The notes: generated by a model from the letters alone, not told the origin. Shown: positions 18,590-28,440, counted from the first letter of the stretch. The stretch is DNA of 64,000 nucleotides from Shewanella woodyi ATCC 51908 (GCF_000019525.1 NC_010506.1:62001-126000); one strand, 5' to 3'. Numbers and translations: made by a program.

Positions 18590-19237
18590 CTATTCGATGG
18601 GGGCTGCTGCTAACTCTCGGTAGTGCTGCTCCAGTCTGACAAATGTCGTGCGAGATTCTGAAGTTGAGTAAGCTTTCGATATCATCAGTATTCTGAGCAA
18701 GCCTTCATAGAGAGATGACTTAGTGATCTCCATCTGGCTCGAGTGAGTCTGTTTATAGCCAATCCAAAAACACACTATCATACGTATGGTTTCGGCAAGG
18801 TGTGGGATCTCCTCCTCATCGATAGCGATAACGCCATCTTGATTGAGCTTGCTTAACACATGGCTGCAGCGAGTAAGCACTTGCTGTTGAGTGACGAGAT
18901 AGAGAGACTTAAGTTCCTCATCACGATTTAAGATATCCGTCAAATTGGCATACATAAAACGGAACTCCCACATGGCATAGAACATGGCATCGAAGTAACC
19001 GATAAGTAGATCTATGGTGGCGGGCTCACCTTCGTAAGGCTGAAAGCTTGTCTCTAGATGTGCTTGATACAGGCTAAAGATGGAGCGAATGATGTCCTCT
19101 TTATTACGGAAGTGATAATAGAGGTTACCAGGGCTTATTCCTAAGTGGGCGGCGATATGGTTAGTGGTGATATTGCGTTCACCTTTCTCATTAAATAGCT
19201 CTAGGCTGGCGTAGATTATTTTATCGCGGGTTTTCAT
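18590..19237 (-). CDS. TetR-family transcriptional regulator
   Basis: This 215-residue protein has an N-terminal TetR helix-turn-helix (IIYASLELFNEKGERNITTNHIAAHLGISPGNLYYHFRNKEDI, residues about 8-50). The C-terminal ligand and dimer domain with two FRFMYANL/YFDAMFYAMWEF-type segments resembles the TetR_C domain of PF13972. Start ATG 19237 has AGGA five bases upstream. It stands alone between kbl and waaA, so neither its target nor its ligand is evident. Self-control through the short spacer before waaA is possible but no operator was read. Confidence 0.85.
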   Translation of the reverse strand: MKTRDKIIYASLELFNEKGERNITTNHIAAHLGISPGNLYYHFRNKEDIIRSIFSLYQAHLETSFQPYEGEPATIDLLIGYFDAMFYAMWEFRFMYANLTDILNRDEELKSLYLVTQQQVLTRCSHVLSKLNQDGVIAIDEEEIPHLAETIRMIVCFWIGYKQTHSSQMEITKSSLYEGLLRILMISKAYSTSESRTTFVRLEQHYRELAAAPIE

Positions 19238-19514
19238 TTTCGTCCTAATTGAATCTATGTTAAGTGTTATTCACAGGTCGATTGATACTGGCCCATCATA
19301 GTCCTGATCTTTGAAGAGTGAAGATACCCAAATTGTTCGAGAGGTATACTAGCACTGTCAGAATTCATCAGGCAAAACTGATTTAAGTTAAATTTAATAT
19401 TCTTGAGAATAAGCTGTGGCAATTGGAGAAGCACCCTGTCAATTATCGCTATTTTTATCGCTTGTGTTAGCATTGCCCTTTGTGCCGTTAGCACCCACTT
19501 AAGTGTCAAATTCC

Positions 19515-20780
19515 ATGAACCGTTTTTTATATTCAGTACTGCTTTATCTTCTACTACCTCTGCTTGTCCTCTATCTGGCGTTTAGAGCCATAAAAAGCCC
19601 AGATTATCGAGGCCGTTGGGGAGAGAGGTTTGGGCTGAGCAAATTGAAACAGAGCGATCTCTTGATCCACTCCGTTTCTATGGGGGAAACATTAGCGGCT
19701 ATCCCTTTGATAAAAGCGGTTCAACAGCAGTACCCACAGATGTCCATCACAGTGACCACAACCAGCCCGACCGGTTCGGCTGAAGTGATAAAAGCCTTAG
19801 GCTCAAGTGTGCAACATTGTTATCTTCCCTTTGATATCTCTGTGTGTGTGAAACGTTTTCTCAATCAAGTATCGCCTAAGCAGATCATCATTATGGAGAC
19901 TGAGCTTTGGCCAAACTTGGTCCATCAGGCCTCAAAGCTTGGGGTGAAAATCATGTTAGCCAATGCCAGGTTGTCACAAAAGTCGGCAGATCAATATCAA
20001 AAGCGGATCACCTTGAGTCTACCTATGCTACAGAGCTTAGATATGATTGCGGCGCAATCTCAGCAAGCTGCCGAGCGATTTGTTGCTCTAGGTGTTAGTC
20101 CTGATAAAGTTAAGGTCTGTGGCAGCTTAAAGTTTGATCTCACCATTCCTGCAGAGAAGCTTGTGCAAGCTAGAGCACTGCGTGAGCTGTGGCGTGATAA
20201 TAATGCCCCTATTTGGGTTGCTGGCAGTGTTCACCCCGGCGAGTTTGATGCTATGTTAAAGGCTCATAAGCGTTTACTGCTAGAAAACCCCGACGCCTTA
20301 CTTATCATGGTTCCCCGTCACCCTGAGCAGTTTAATACTGCAGCTGAGCAGATCACTGCATCGGGTCTTAGCTTGGCTCGCCGAAGTCAGCAAGATGAGG
20401 TGAGCGCGACTACCCAAGTACTGCTAGGTGACACCATGGGTGAACTTCTCACCTTTTATGGTGCTGCGGATCAAGCTTTTGTGGGGGGAACCTTAATCGA
20501 TAATGGTGGCCACAACCCACTGGAACCTGCTGCATTGGGATTACCTGTCTATGTGGGGCCAAACCATTGGGACTTTGCCGAGATCGCCGGCTTGCTTAAT
20601 GATGCCGGAGCATTAAAGGTGATCGCCAGTGGCGAGGAGTTAGCGACTGAGCTGCTGGCTAAGTTTCATGATAAGCCAACTTACCAAGCCGCCAGTGAAG
20701 CTGGTTTACGGGTTGTGGATGCTAATAAAGGTGCCCTGAAACAGCAGTTTGAACTTGCCTGCACCTTGATTGATGCTTAA
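19515..20780 (+). CDS. waaA: 3-deoxy-D-manno-octulosonic acid transferase
   Basis: This inner-membrane glycosyltransferase (421 residues) adds Kdo from CMP-Kdo to lipid IVA, the first step of LPS core assembly. An N-terminal membrane helix (LYSVLLYLLLPLLVLYLAF) is followed by RWGERFGL. The conserved HSVSMGE segment carries the general-base Glu, and IIMETELWPN is also seen. The CMP-binding C-terminal half has VAGSVHPGE and GGHNPLEPAALG. Start ATG 19515 is used. A GTG four codons earlier is possible, and neither has a good ribosome-binding site. It opens the LPS region. Confidence 0.93.
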   Translation: MNRFLYSVLLYLLLPLLVLYLAFRAIKSPDYRGRWGERFGLSKLKQSDLLIHSVSMGETLAAIPLIKAVQQQYPQMSITVTTTSPTGSAEVIKALGSSVQHCYLPFDISVCVKRFLNQVSPKQIIIMETELWPNLVHQASKLGVKIMLANARLSQKSADQYQKRITLSLPMLQSLDMIAAQSQQAAERFVALGVSPDKVKVCGSLKFDLTIPAEKLVQARALRELWRDNNAPIWVAGSVHPGEFDAMLKAHKRLLLENPDALLIMVPRHPEQFNTAAEQITASGLSLARRSQQDEVSATTQVLLGDTMGELLTFYGAADQAFVGGTLIDNGGHNPLEPAALGLPVYVGPNHWDFAEIAGLLNDAGALKVIASGEELATELLAKFHDKPTYQAASEAGLRVVDANKGALKQQFELACTLIDA

Positions 20781-20804
20781 ACCTATCTCTGTCTTTTAGT
20801 TAGA

Positions 20805-21260
20805 AGGGCGGGCTTCGCCCTTCGAGGACGGCACTATGTGCCTTCGAGAGCGTTCGCAGGCTCACTGCTAGAACGCTGCGCTACGAGTGAGCTATTGTCG
20901 CTCTTACCCTCGTTTCTTATCTTCTCGGCTTTGCTTCTCTCCGTGTTCTTCGTGTCCTCTGTGGTAAATCGCTTTTTTGAGTGTTGAGAGGGCGGGCTTC
21001 GCCCTGCTAGGACGACACTATGTGCCTGCGAGGACGTTCGCAGGCTCACTGCTAGAACGCTGCGCTACGAGTGGCGAGTGAAAAATCGTTATTCTTATCC
21101 TATCTCCCTATATTTTAGTCTTTGTTCCTCTCAGTGGTCTTCGTGTTCTCTGTGGTAAATCGTTTTTGAGTGTTGAGAGGGCGGGCTTCGCCCTGCTAGG
21201 ACGGCACATCGTGCCTGCGAGAGCGCTGACAGACTCACTGCTAGAACGCTGCGCTACGAG
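20805..21260. repeat. Three copies of a ~83-bp palindromic repeat with CTCCGTG/GTGGTAAAT linkers
   Basis: Copies lie at about 20805-20887, 20989-21071 and 21178-21260. Each starts with GGGCGGGCTTCGCCC, then has short hairpins such as GGCAC/GTGCC and a GCGAG...CTCGC type stem, and ends in GCTGCGCTACGAG. Between copies is a second repeat of the type CTTCGTGTCCTCTGTGGTAA. The same pair recurs at 34.3 kb, 36.3-36.8 kb and, truncated, at 63.9 kb. The layout resembles REP/BIME clusters. Short frames through them are not genes. Confidence 0.75.
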
Positions 21261-21320
21261 TGGCGAGTGAAAATATAGAAGTTGGGAGTTAATAGCATTC
21301 AGTAAACAAACCAAACAGCA

Positions 21321-21374
21321 AACCTGCCTAATGAACCCACTAAAAAGAGACTTGAAACTCGCTATCAGGCAAGT
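21321..21374. repeat. AACCTGCCTAAT...ATCAGGCAAGT hairpin repeat, copy 1
   Basis: AACCTGCCTAATGAACCC and CTATCAGGCAAGT are partly complementary ends of a roughly 55-base hairpin just after the kdkA stop. The same unit occurs at 39317-39372 and 39495-39574. Confidence 0.6.
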
Positions 21375-21376
21375 GA

Positions 21377-22135
21377 CTAACCTTTTGAGTAACCCACCAT
21401 CAAGGCTTGCCAGTTTTCTTGAGTAAAGTGTAGTGAGCTGAGGATCCCTTTCTCCTTATTGAAGGAGCGCTGTAGCCTCTCTAAATTGGCAGTTTGCCAC
21501 TTAGTTGAGGGCTGGCGGATCTCGCCTCTGTCGAAATCGATAAGATAGAATTTATCGTCAGTGATGAGAATATTCTTGGCATTAAGGTCGGCATGATAAA
21601 CACCGCGCTGGTGGAACTGAGCGATACCGCTACCCAGTTGCTGCCATTGGCTGTCAGACATAGGGGACTTACTTAATTTAGCCACCAGATCTTGTGCACC
21701 TTCGACACGCTCGATAATGATATCGGCGCGGTAGTGCAGGCCATGTCGCTCAACATTGGCCGCTACAGGTTTAGGTACGGGAAAACCTTCATTATAGAGC
21801 TGTACAAGCAGGGCAAGCTCGGCCACTGCGCGAGTCTTGTGAAGCCCTGTGTATAGGTAACTATCCTTACTCAGCTTCTCCATTAGCCCACCACGGTAGT
21901 AGTGACGAAGTACCCACTGGCTATCATCCCCTTCACTTAGGTCTGGTTTCACAAACCAAGTGGTGTAACGCCCTTTTGATGAACCCGTTATCGCCGATTT
22001 TTGTTGCCAATACTCCATGGTAAACCAGTTGCTGGAGATGGTATCTGGCGTGGGGTGACAAACAGCGATCGCTCCTTGAGGAGAGCTGATTATCTGCATC
22101 TCAGTTGGCGTTGTCACAGGTGAGGCTATTGGCAT
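21377..22135 (-). CDS. kdkA: 3-deoxy-D-manno-octulosonic acid kinase
   Basis: This Kdo kinase (252 residues) phosphorylates the single Kdo of lipid A in bacteria whose WaaA adds only one Kdo, using a eukaryote-like kinase fold. GSSKGRYTTWFV and WVLRHYYRGGLMEKL match KdkA, and the catalytic loop YHADLNAKNILI and metal site LIDFDRGEIR are intact. It faces waaA across the repeat cluster, which fits their shared pathway. A second ATG (22099) is a possible start that removes 12 residues. Confidence 0.92.
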   Translation of the reverse strand: MPIASPVTTPTEMQIISSPQGAIAVCHPTPDTISSNWFTMEYWQQKSAITGSSKGRYTTWFVKPDLSEGDDSQWVLRHYYRGGLMEKLSKDSYLYTGLHKTRAVAELALLVQLYNEGFPVPKPVAANVERHGLHYRADIIIERVEGAQDLVAKLSKSPMSDSQWQQLGSGIAQFHQRGVYHADLNAKNILITDDKFYLIDFDRGEIRQPSTKWQTANLERLQRSFNKEKGILSSLHFTQENWQALMVGYSKG

Positions 22136-22271
22136 AGGGAGTTGGCTTTTATGGTTAAGGTTAAAGTTAGCAAGCTAGCCCTATTCTACAGTAACTTAGA
22201 TACTGAGTTAATCATCCTTACTGAGATTTTATGGCTGAGAGCTAGAGCCCTTATCAGGGCTCTATATTGAG

Positions 22272-24230
22272 CTATTTACTATAGCGTTCAATATGTGTTT
22301 GTTGAGGGGCTGCTTTAGCGAGCTCCTCAAACGTATAGCCGGGTTTGGCTGAAAGGCGCTTTATCAGTTGTGGAACTATGACCTGCTTGGCGATCAGCCG
22401 TGATCCAGCTTGCGTTAAATGGCCGTAATCGAATACCAAGAGTTGCTGTTTATCTGTCTTAGCCAAACAGGTCATCTCCTTGTCTATACAGAGGCTGTCG
22501 ACGAGTGAGATAAAGGTAATATCTTCATCTTGGGTTTGAATATCGAGTTTATCGTCGCTAATTAAAATCGAGTTATCTAACGCTTGATCTGTAATGTATT
22601 GGCCCTTTTCCTGCCAATGACGCTCTGCAATTACGTAGGGAAGTGATGGACGCCACTGGGGAACAGGTCCGATTAATACTGTCTCCTTTGCTCCCAACTG
22701 CGCCAGCTTAGCCTCAATCTGTTCCCAGTTGGTATCTTCGTGATGGTTAGCCTGAGCAATGATGACGATGTCAGGTTTAATTCTGCTTATCGTTTCAAGC
22801 GCTATTTGATTAGAGGTGTTACAAGCTTGGGCTAAGCTCGATTGATCATCACTTTGCTTAAGGCTGGGTTTACAGCCCGAAGAGGCGACTTGATAAAAGT
22901 TGATTGTATCAGGGAGAGTTTCTCTTAAACCCAATGAGAGAGCTTGGGCATGGGAGTCTCCCCAAAGCATGACGCCGCCAGTACCACCATCTGAGTGATT
23001 ACAGCTTGCTGCTATTTTTGCTTCACCCGTACTCTTTAGCGAGTGGTAGGCATTGCATTGATCTAGGTAGGCACCTTGCAGAGGAAAGTGTTCATACTCC
23101 TCCAAGAACTTGGCTTGAGCTGTTGTGCTATATGGCCGTATCTCTGAGGTGATCCCATGGAGCTGGTAGATTGTGATACCAGCGACTAAGGTGATGGTAA
23201 ATAACCACTTGGGTGTTAGTAGTTGAGTAGGCAGATACCTTGTTATTTTACCTTGCTCTATTAGCTTGTAGGATAGCCAGCCTAAAATGAGCGAGGCTAA
23301 AACTCCCATTAAGACAACACCACTGTTTTGCATGTAACCCATCTGGTAAAGATAGATACAAACAGGCCAATGCCAAAGGTAGATTGAGTAAGAGCTATTT
23401 CCAAGTTTTTGCATTATCAAATTATTAGTGAAGAGGGATTCTTGTCGATTAGCGATAATAATCATCGAGGCGCCAAACACTGGGAGCAAGGTGAGATAGC
23501 TTGGCCAAGCATTATTGGAAGAGATAAATAGGTAGCTTAGCAAGATCATTACCATGCCTGATACTTCAACAGGCTTACTTAACTGAGGTGATAATTTTAA
23601 GGGGTAGAGGAATAGCAAACCGCCAAACAATAGCTCCCAAGCTCTGAAAGGAAGATGAAAAAAGGCTTTTTCAGGTAGATGGCTAGACATATATAAGCCA
23701 AACATAAAGCTAGCAAGTGTCAGTGACACTAACCAGAGTTTTATTGCATCGACACTGAACCTCTTTTTCAATCCTAATATCAGCAGTGGGTATAGCATAT
23801 AGAACTGCCATTCAAGAGAGAGTGACCAGGTATGTAGTAGCCATTTCTCAGTTGCCGATGCGGTGAAATAGCCGGTTTCGTTGGCGTAGATGAAATTAGA
23901 GACAAAGGCGATACTGCTTGCTGCATGTTTCGCCAAATCTCGATAATCTGAAGCTGAAAAGTTAATCCAACCAAATATCAATAAGCTGATACAGAGTATC
24001 GCCAGAGGCGGTAGGATTCTTTTTGCCCTTGAAGAGTAAAAGCCGCTTAAAGTAAATCTGTTTTGTTCGATGCCATTAAAGATAATGGTGGTCATCAAGT
24101 AGCCAGAGATAACAAAAAAAACATCTACGCCAGTAAAACCTCCAGGTAGCAGGTTTGCGTCGAAGTGGAAGAGGAGGACGGCAATAATTGCCATAGCCCT
24201 TAGGCCATTAATGTCTTTTCTGAATAGCAT
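22272..24230 (-). CDS. OafA/YrhL-type acyltransferase with C-terminal SGNH domain
   Basis: This 652-residue membrane enzyme has an acyltransferase-3 domain of about ten transmembrane helices (start MLFRKDINGLRAMAIIAVLL, with the HF active-site region near residue 22 and GFTGVDVFFVISGYL). A periplasmic SGNH domain follows from about residue 390. The nucleophile block is MLWGDSHAQAL and the terminal catalytic pair is in DYGHLTQAG. Such two-domain proteins O-acetylate LPS O-antigen or core sugars using cytoplasmic acetyl-CoA. The exact acceptor is unknown. Its place inside the LPS core cluster supports a surface-sugar role. Confidence 0.9.
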   Translation of the reverse strand: MLFRKDINGLRAMAIIAVLLFHFDANLLPGGFTGVDVFFVISGYLMTTIIFNGIEQNRFTLSGFYSSRAKRILPPLAILCISLLIFGWINFSASDYRDLAKHAASSIAFVSNFIYANETGYFTASATEKWLLHTWSLSLEWQFYMLYPLLILGLKKRFSVDAIKLWLVSLTLASFMFGLYMSSHLPEKAFFHLPFRAWELLFGGLLFLYPLKLSPQLSKPVEVSGMVMILLSYLFISSNNAWPSYLTLLPVFGASMIIIANRQESLFTNNLIMQKLGNSSYSIYLWHWPVCIYLYQMGYMQNSGVVLMGVLASLILGWLSYKLIEQGKITRYLPTQLLTPKWLFTITLVAGITIYQLHGITSEIRPYSTTAQAKFLEEYEHFPLQGAYLDQCNAYHSLKSTGEAKIAASCNHSDGGTGGVMLWGDSHAQALSLGLRETLPDTINFYQVASSGCKPSLKQSDDQSSLAQACNTSNQIALETISRIKPDIVIIAQANHHEDTNWEQIEAKLAQLGAKETVLIGPVPQWRPSLPYVIAERHWQEKGQYITDQALDNSILISDDKLDIQTQDEDITFISLVDSLCIDKEMTCLAKTDKQQLLVFDYGHLTQAGSRLIAKQVIVPQLIKRLSAKPGYTFEELAKAAPQQTHIERYSK

Positions 24231-24533
24231 GCTTATCCCCCGAAAAATCGATGATTATCTATAGGGATAAAAACGAGTCAATATCAGATTTAACTTTTTT
24301 GCTATATATGTTTCAAGTGTATGTTTTTACATATTTTAAATGATGTTCTGCATATGTTTTTATGGTGTCTGTATTGTTGCGCATGTATCTTTGTGGTTGC
24401 GGATTTGTTTGCAGCGTTCGCGAGTGAGAAATGTGATTAAGGGCTTTCAGCTAGCGTTTTTCGCTTTAAGTTTGGAACCTCATCCAATCTCATTTAAACT
24501 CCCTTGGTGACTCCTTTAAAAGCATCTCTCCTT
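24231..24533. other. Divergent spacer between acyltransferase and heptosyltransferase
   Basis: About 300 AT-rich bases hold the promoters of two divergent genes. No operator, hairpin or repeat was recognised. Confidence 0.4.
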
Positions 24534-25577
24534 ATGAGCCTAAACTTAAATAGCATTACCTCTTTGTGTTTACTTCGCCTCTCAGCAATTGGCGATGTGT
24601 GCCATGCCGTAGCTATGGTGCAAGCGATACAGAAGCAATACCCCAACCTCAAGATCACTTGGGTGATAGGTAAAGTTGAATATCAGCTTCTTAAGCACTT
24701 GCCTGGCGTGGAGTTTGTTATTTTCGATAAGTCTCAGGGGTGGAGAAGTTACTTTAATTTGAGAAAAGCGCTGGCAGGACAGAGGTTTGATGTTTTGCTG
24801 CATATGCAAGTTGCGCTGCGAGCAACGATTGCATCATTGGCTATCTCGGCTAAAACCCGTATTGGCTTCGATCGTGCCCGCGCAAAAGAGGGGCAGTGGT
24901 TAGTCACAAACCATAGAGTGGATGCGATAGCCTCTCCCCATGTGCTTGAGGGCTTTATGGGGTTTGCTAAAACCCTAGGAGTGACAGAGTTAACGCCACA
25001 GTGGAATATTCCTGTCCCAGAGGCTGATACTGAGTTTGCTAAGCTGTTACTACCCGATGGAGAGAGGAGTTTAGTGATCTGTGCGGCTGCCAGTAAAGCT
25101 GAGCGTAACTGGTTACCTGAGCGCTATGCAGCTGTCGCTGAACATGCCATTGCTAAAGGTTACCGAGTGATCCTGTGTGGTGGACCTACTGAGTTAGAGC
25201 AAACTTTGGCGCAACAGATTGTGAGTCACAGCTCGCGGCCACTGGAAAATCAAGTGGGTAAGACCACACTGACTCAGCTACTGGCGGTATTAAAGCAAGC
25301 TTCAATCGTATTAGCACCTGATACAGGACCTGCTCATATGGCGGTTACACAGGGTACGCCAGTTATCGGGCTATATGCCCACTCCAATCCTGGGCGTACA
25401 GGGCCTTATATGAGTCTTGAACATGTGGTGAGCGTTTATGACAAGGCGATAGCGAGTCAACATAGTCAGCCAGTTGTTTGGGGAACACGAGCCAAAGGTG
25501 AACACCTTATGGAGATGATTGAGGTCGCTCCTGTACTGTCTGTGTTTGATGATTTAGCCCGTGAGTTTGATAAGTAA
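24534..25577 (+). CDS. Glycosyltransferase family 9, LPS heptosyltransferase I-like
   Basis: This 347-residue GT-B enzyme of family GT9 starts with LCLLRLSAIGDVCHAVAMVQAI, the nucleophile-side motif of heptosyltransferases. The donor-site block VLAPDTGPAHMAV and GLYAHSNPGRTGPY are conserved. It probably transfers L-glycero-D-manno-heptose from ADP-heptose to Kdo or another heptose of the core. The start is set at ATG 24534. The frame continues upstream to a TTG with ten atypical residues. No clear Shine-Dalgarno precedes either. The pyruvyl-transferase-like gene follows 46 bases on. Confidence 0.88.
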   Translation: MSLNLNSITSLCLLRLSAIGDVCHAVAMVQAIQKQYPNLKITWVIGKVEYQLLKHLPGVEFVIFDKSQGWRSYFNLRKALAGQRFDVLLHMQVALRATIASLAISAKTRIGFDRARAKEGQWLVTNHRVDAIASPHVLEGFMGFAKTLGVTELTPQWNIPVPEADTEFAKLLLPDGERSLVICAAASKAERNWLPERYAAVAEHAIAKGYRVILCGGPTELEQTLAQQIVSHSSRPLENQVGKTTLTQLLAVLKQASIVLAPDTGPAHMAVTQGTPVIGLYAHSNPGRTGPYMSLEHVVSVYDKAIASQHSQPVVWGTRAKGEHLMEMIEVAPVLSVFDDLAREFDK

Positions 25578-25623
25578 GTATCTATAGTAAATTAATCATA
25601 AGTTTTATCTTGAAGGTGTATTG

Positions 25624-26520
25624 ATGCAAGAGTTGAAAAGGGTGTTGTTCGAGCTGTCAGCCCAAGAGTTTGTGTTTATTCCTAATCCGGGCAATGCCGG
25701 AGATTCTTTGATCAATGCTGCTAGTTTTCAGTTTCTAGATGACATGAAACTTAACTACAAGGTTATATCTCCTCGAGAGATTAAACAGACTTTGAAAAAA
25801 GGGCGCTCGATTGTAGATAAGTTTAACCTTAAGGATAAAGTCATTGTGCTTGGCGGTGGTGGTGGATTTACTGAACATTACCCCTACTCCAATGCCTTAG
25901 TTAGCGCTCTTGATAAGCAAGTTAAGCAGCTTATTTTGCTCCCTTGTACCATAGAGGGCTATCAGGAAACCTTGAGTGGGCTTAGCGATCGTGTAACTGT
26001 ATTTTGCCGTGAGAAGGTGAGTTTCGAGTATCTCAATCGCGTCTGTAATGGGCCGACAATATACCTGAGTCATGACATGGTATTTGCTGCTGACTTTACA
26101 CGTATTATGGCGGTAACATCCTCTCTTTCATCTATTCGAAATCGTATTAAAGCCGCTAAGAGCCGTGCTCAAGTTGCTGATTATATTAAGCGTAATGGCA
26201 TAGTTAAATTGAATGCTTTACGGTTAGATGAGGAGCGCAGTGATATCGAAGTGCCAACTGAGAATATGGATATGTCGGCACTATTTTCGTTGGGGACAAA
26301 AACCAAAGCCACAAATTTCTATGCTGCTCAGGAGTTTTTGTCACACTTAGATAAGTTTGAGCAGGTTGTGACCAACCGATTGCATGTGTGTATCGCGTCA
26401 ACCCTGTTAGGTAAGCAAGTTACCTTCCTTGATAACTCCTATTTTAAAAATCGTGCCGTGTTTGATCGCTCAATGGGTAAGTTCAACAATGTTAAGCTAG
26501 TGAGTGAGTTACCAAGCTAG
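25624..26520 (+). CDS. Polysaccharide pyruvyl transferase family protein
   Basis: This 298-residue protein has the PF04230 layout: an N-terminal PNPGNAGDSLINAA nucleotide-fold motif, then VIVLGGGGGFTEHYP, and near the C-terminus TNRLHVCIASTLLGK. Family members transfer pyruvate from PEP to sugars of exopolysaccharide or act on related sugar phosphates. Here the acceptor is unknown but is probably an LPS core or capsule sugar. Start ATG 25624 has GAAGG upstream. The last 29 bases overlap the convergent glycosyltransferase gene. Confidence 0.82.
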   Translation: MQELKRVLFELSAQEFVFIPNPGNAGDSLINAASFQFLDDMKLNYKVISPREIKQTLKKGRSIVDKFNLKDKVIVLGGGGGFTEHYPYSNALVSALDKQVKQLILLPCTIEGYQETLSGLSDRVTVFCREKVSFEYLNRVCNGPTIYLSHDMVFAADFTRIMAVTSSLSSIRNRIKAAKSRAQVADYIKRNGIVKLNALRLDEERSDIEVPTENMDMSALFSLGTKTKATNFYAAQEFLSHLDKFEQVVTNRLHVCIASTLLGKQVTFLDNSYFKNRAVFDRSMGKFNNVKLVSELPS

Positions 26521-27340
26521 CATCAAATTCATCGACTTGGGGTAATTCGACTGCTATAAACTCGTTTATCCCTAGCGGGCACCAGCGGGCCCTGTTGATT
26601 TGGATATCTTCAAAAATAGCTCTATTGGCTTCTAGAAGTGTTTTAGGGCTTTCATCATGGTAGATATGAAAAGCGATACCCGCGTATTTTAGGCGCTTTC
26701 TTTTGATGCCACTGTTGATCATACGCAGGGCGAACTCTTTATCTTCAGGCCCCCAACCTTCAAATTGTGTATTAAAGCCGTTGACGGTTAATACATCTGC
26801 TTTCCAGAAAGCCAAATTACACCCGTGGATCCCCTCAACACTGGTTGTTTGTGTCTTGCTCATCAGCTTAGGTTGCCAAGCGAGTCTAAAAGCATTCTCT
26901 CGTCCACGAGATAAGCCTCGACTAAACAATGTTAGTGGCTTAGGGGATTTGAACTGCTTTTGACTTAACTCTGCGGACAATTTGACGCGCTTGCCGGTAA
27001 TAAAGAAGCCTTTCTCTGCGTGCTTTAGATGATCAGCAATGAACTTGTGGTGCAGAATCATATCGCCATCGATCATGATGATGTAGTCCATCTTAGCGAC
27101 AGAGATAGCCTTATTTCGGCTACGTGACAATCTAAAACCATTGTCCTCCTGCCAGCTATGAATAATTGGAATCGAGGAGCGGCCTTGGTATTGGCGAATC
27201 ACCTCTTTCGTTTCCTCTGTAGAGCCGTCATCGGCAATAATGATCTCATCAGGAGTGACTGACTGAGACATGACGCTCTCAAGTACTCGAGCTAATGCTT
27301 CGGGCCAGTTATAAGTGGTAATGATGAGTGATGAGGTCAT
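26492..27340 (-). CDS. Family 2 glycosyltransferase with galactosyltransferase C-domain
   Basis: This 282-residue GT-A enzyme has SLIITTYNWPEALARVLES at the start, the nucleotide-binding block IIADDGSTEETKEVI and the metal DxD in MIDGDMILHH. The C-terminal GCNLAFWKADVLTVNGFN...GWGPEDKEFALRM segment matches the Glyco_transf_7C module of chondroitin-synthase-like enzymes. It probably adds a hexose or HexNAc to the LPS core. ATG 27340 follows GGAAAG. The frame also has a TTG four codons earlier. The gene ends inside the 3' end of the opposite gene. Confidence 0.85.
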   Translation of the reverse strand: MTSSLIITTYNWPEALARVLESVMSQSVTPDEIIIADDGSTEETKEVIRQYQGRSSIPIIHSWQEDNGFRLSRSRNKAISVAKMDYIIMIDGDMILHHKFIADHLKHAEKGFFITGKRVKLSAELSQKQFKSPKPLTLFSRGLSRGRENAFRLAWQPKLMSKTQTTSVEGIHGCNLAFWKADVLTVNGFNTQFEGWGPEDKEFALRMINSGIKRKRLKYAGIAFHIYHDESPKTLLEANRAIFEDIQINRARWCPLGINEFIAVELPQVDEFDASLVTHSLA

Positions 27341-27662
27341 GATGCTTTCCAATCTTGAAAATAACGAAAAAGAGTGAGTATTTTATACACTCATTTTTCT
27401 CTGGTTAAGAGCTGAAAGCCAGTTATCATGGGCTTTTTGTGACCTTGTGCATACGCTTGTTTTTTGTTTGATCTCTTTGTTGTCTTTGTGTGTTTTTTTG
27501 ATTTTTAGTCTGTTGTGAGTTGGTTTTTTGTACTAAGCGATTTAACAGCATAGTTACAGCTGTTTTATTTGCTTACGTGTGTTTCTTAGTTGTTTTCAAC
27601 GTTGCTAGTGTGTGCTTTTTTGGTAGACTATCCACACATTTTCTATTTTGAGAGTTAGGTAA
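27341..27662. other. Divergent spacer, T-rich
   Basis: About 320 bases separate two divergent glycosyltransferase genes. The sequence is rich in T and in GTTTTTT-type runs but shows no clear promoter pair, operator or ORF. Confidence 0.4.
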
Positions 27663-28418
27663 GTGGATCATCCAAACGTTTCATTCGTACTGACTAGCTG
27701 TAATCGATTTGATCTGCTCGAAGAGACCTTAATTAGTTTCTTTAAGTTTAATACTTACCCGATCGCGCAATATGTGATTATTGAAGATAGTCACAATCGA
27801 GATAAGCTCGATAGAGTGCTAGCTAAATTCCCCGATATCGATTTCACTGTGCTTAACAATGAGCCGCAATTAGGGCAGATGAAGAGTATCGATAGGGCTT
27901 ACTCAGTGGTCACTTCCGAGTACATTTTTCACTGTGAAGATGATTGGGAGTTTTACCGTGAGGGCTTTATTGAGGAGTCATTTAAAGTTCTCAATGCCGA
28001 TGAGAAGGTGGTGACCATCTGGCTTAGAGAGCAAGATGACACCAACGAGCATCCGGTAGAGCCTGAGATCTTCTATTGTGGCGAAGATAATTCCACTCCT
28101 TATCAGATCATGATGCGTAACCATAGGCGCCGTGAACACTCAAGTCTATGGCATGGCTTCACCTTTAATCCAGGTTTAAGAAGACTCAAGGACTATCAAC
28201 TCTTCGCACCTATCGGCGAGTTGGGAGGCGAGTTGAATATGAGCGAGCTTTACCATGAGAAGGGGTTTAAGGCTGCGATATTTCCTAAAGGGTCGGTGCG
28301 CCATATTGGCGATCATCGCGGCATTAGATATAAGGTTGGTCAAAGCCAACTGGCTAAAGATTTCTCCGTTGGCTTTAAAAGAGTCAAAGCCAAGGTATGT
28401 CATATCCTAGGAATATAA
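27663..28418 (+). CDS. Family 2-like glycosyltransferase
   Basis: This 251-residue protein begins VSFVLTSCNRFDLLEETLISF and has YIFHCEDDWEFY, a DxD-like acidic motif in which the usual aspartates are EDD. The ending differs from typical GT2 enzymes (SVRHIGDHRGIRYK, probably the acceptor or His site). It is likely to add a core or O-unit sugar. The start is a GTG at 27663 with TTAGGTAA directly upstream. No earlier ATG is available. It is followed by a MITE-like element. Confidence 0.78.
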   Translation: MDHPNVSFVLTSCNRFDLLEETLISFFKFNTYPIAQYVIIEDSHNRDKLDRVLAKFPDIDFTVLNNEPQLGQMKSIDRAYSVVTSEYIFHCEDDWEFYREGFIEESFKVLNADEKVVTIWLREQDDTNEHPVEPEIFYCGEDNSTPYQIMMRNHRRREHSSLWHGFTFNPGLRRLKDYQLFAPIGELGGELNMSELYHEKGFKAAIFPKGSVRHIGDHRGIRYKVGQSQLAKDFSVGFKRVKAKVCHILGI

Positions 28419-28440
28419 TAGTGGTTAGTCGCTGGCGCTA

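Noticed and set aside
20834..21314. Two short minus-strand frames containing RSSSEPA/E-type residues, and similar frames at 36512-36920
   Set aside because: They follow the repeated GGGCTTCGCCC units and so look alike because of the repeats, not because of protein conservation.
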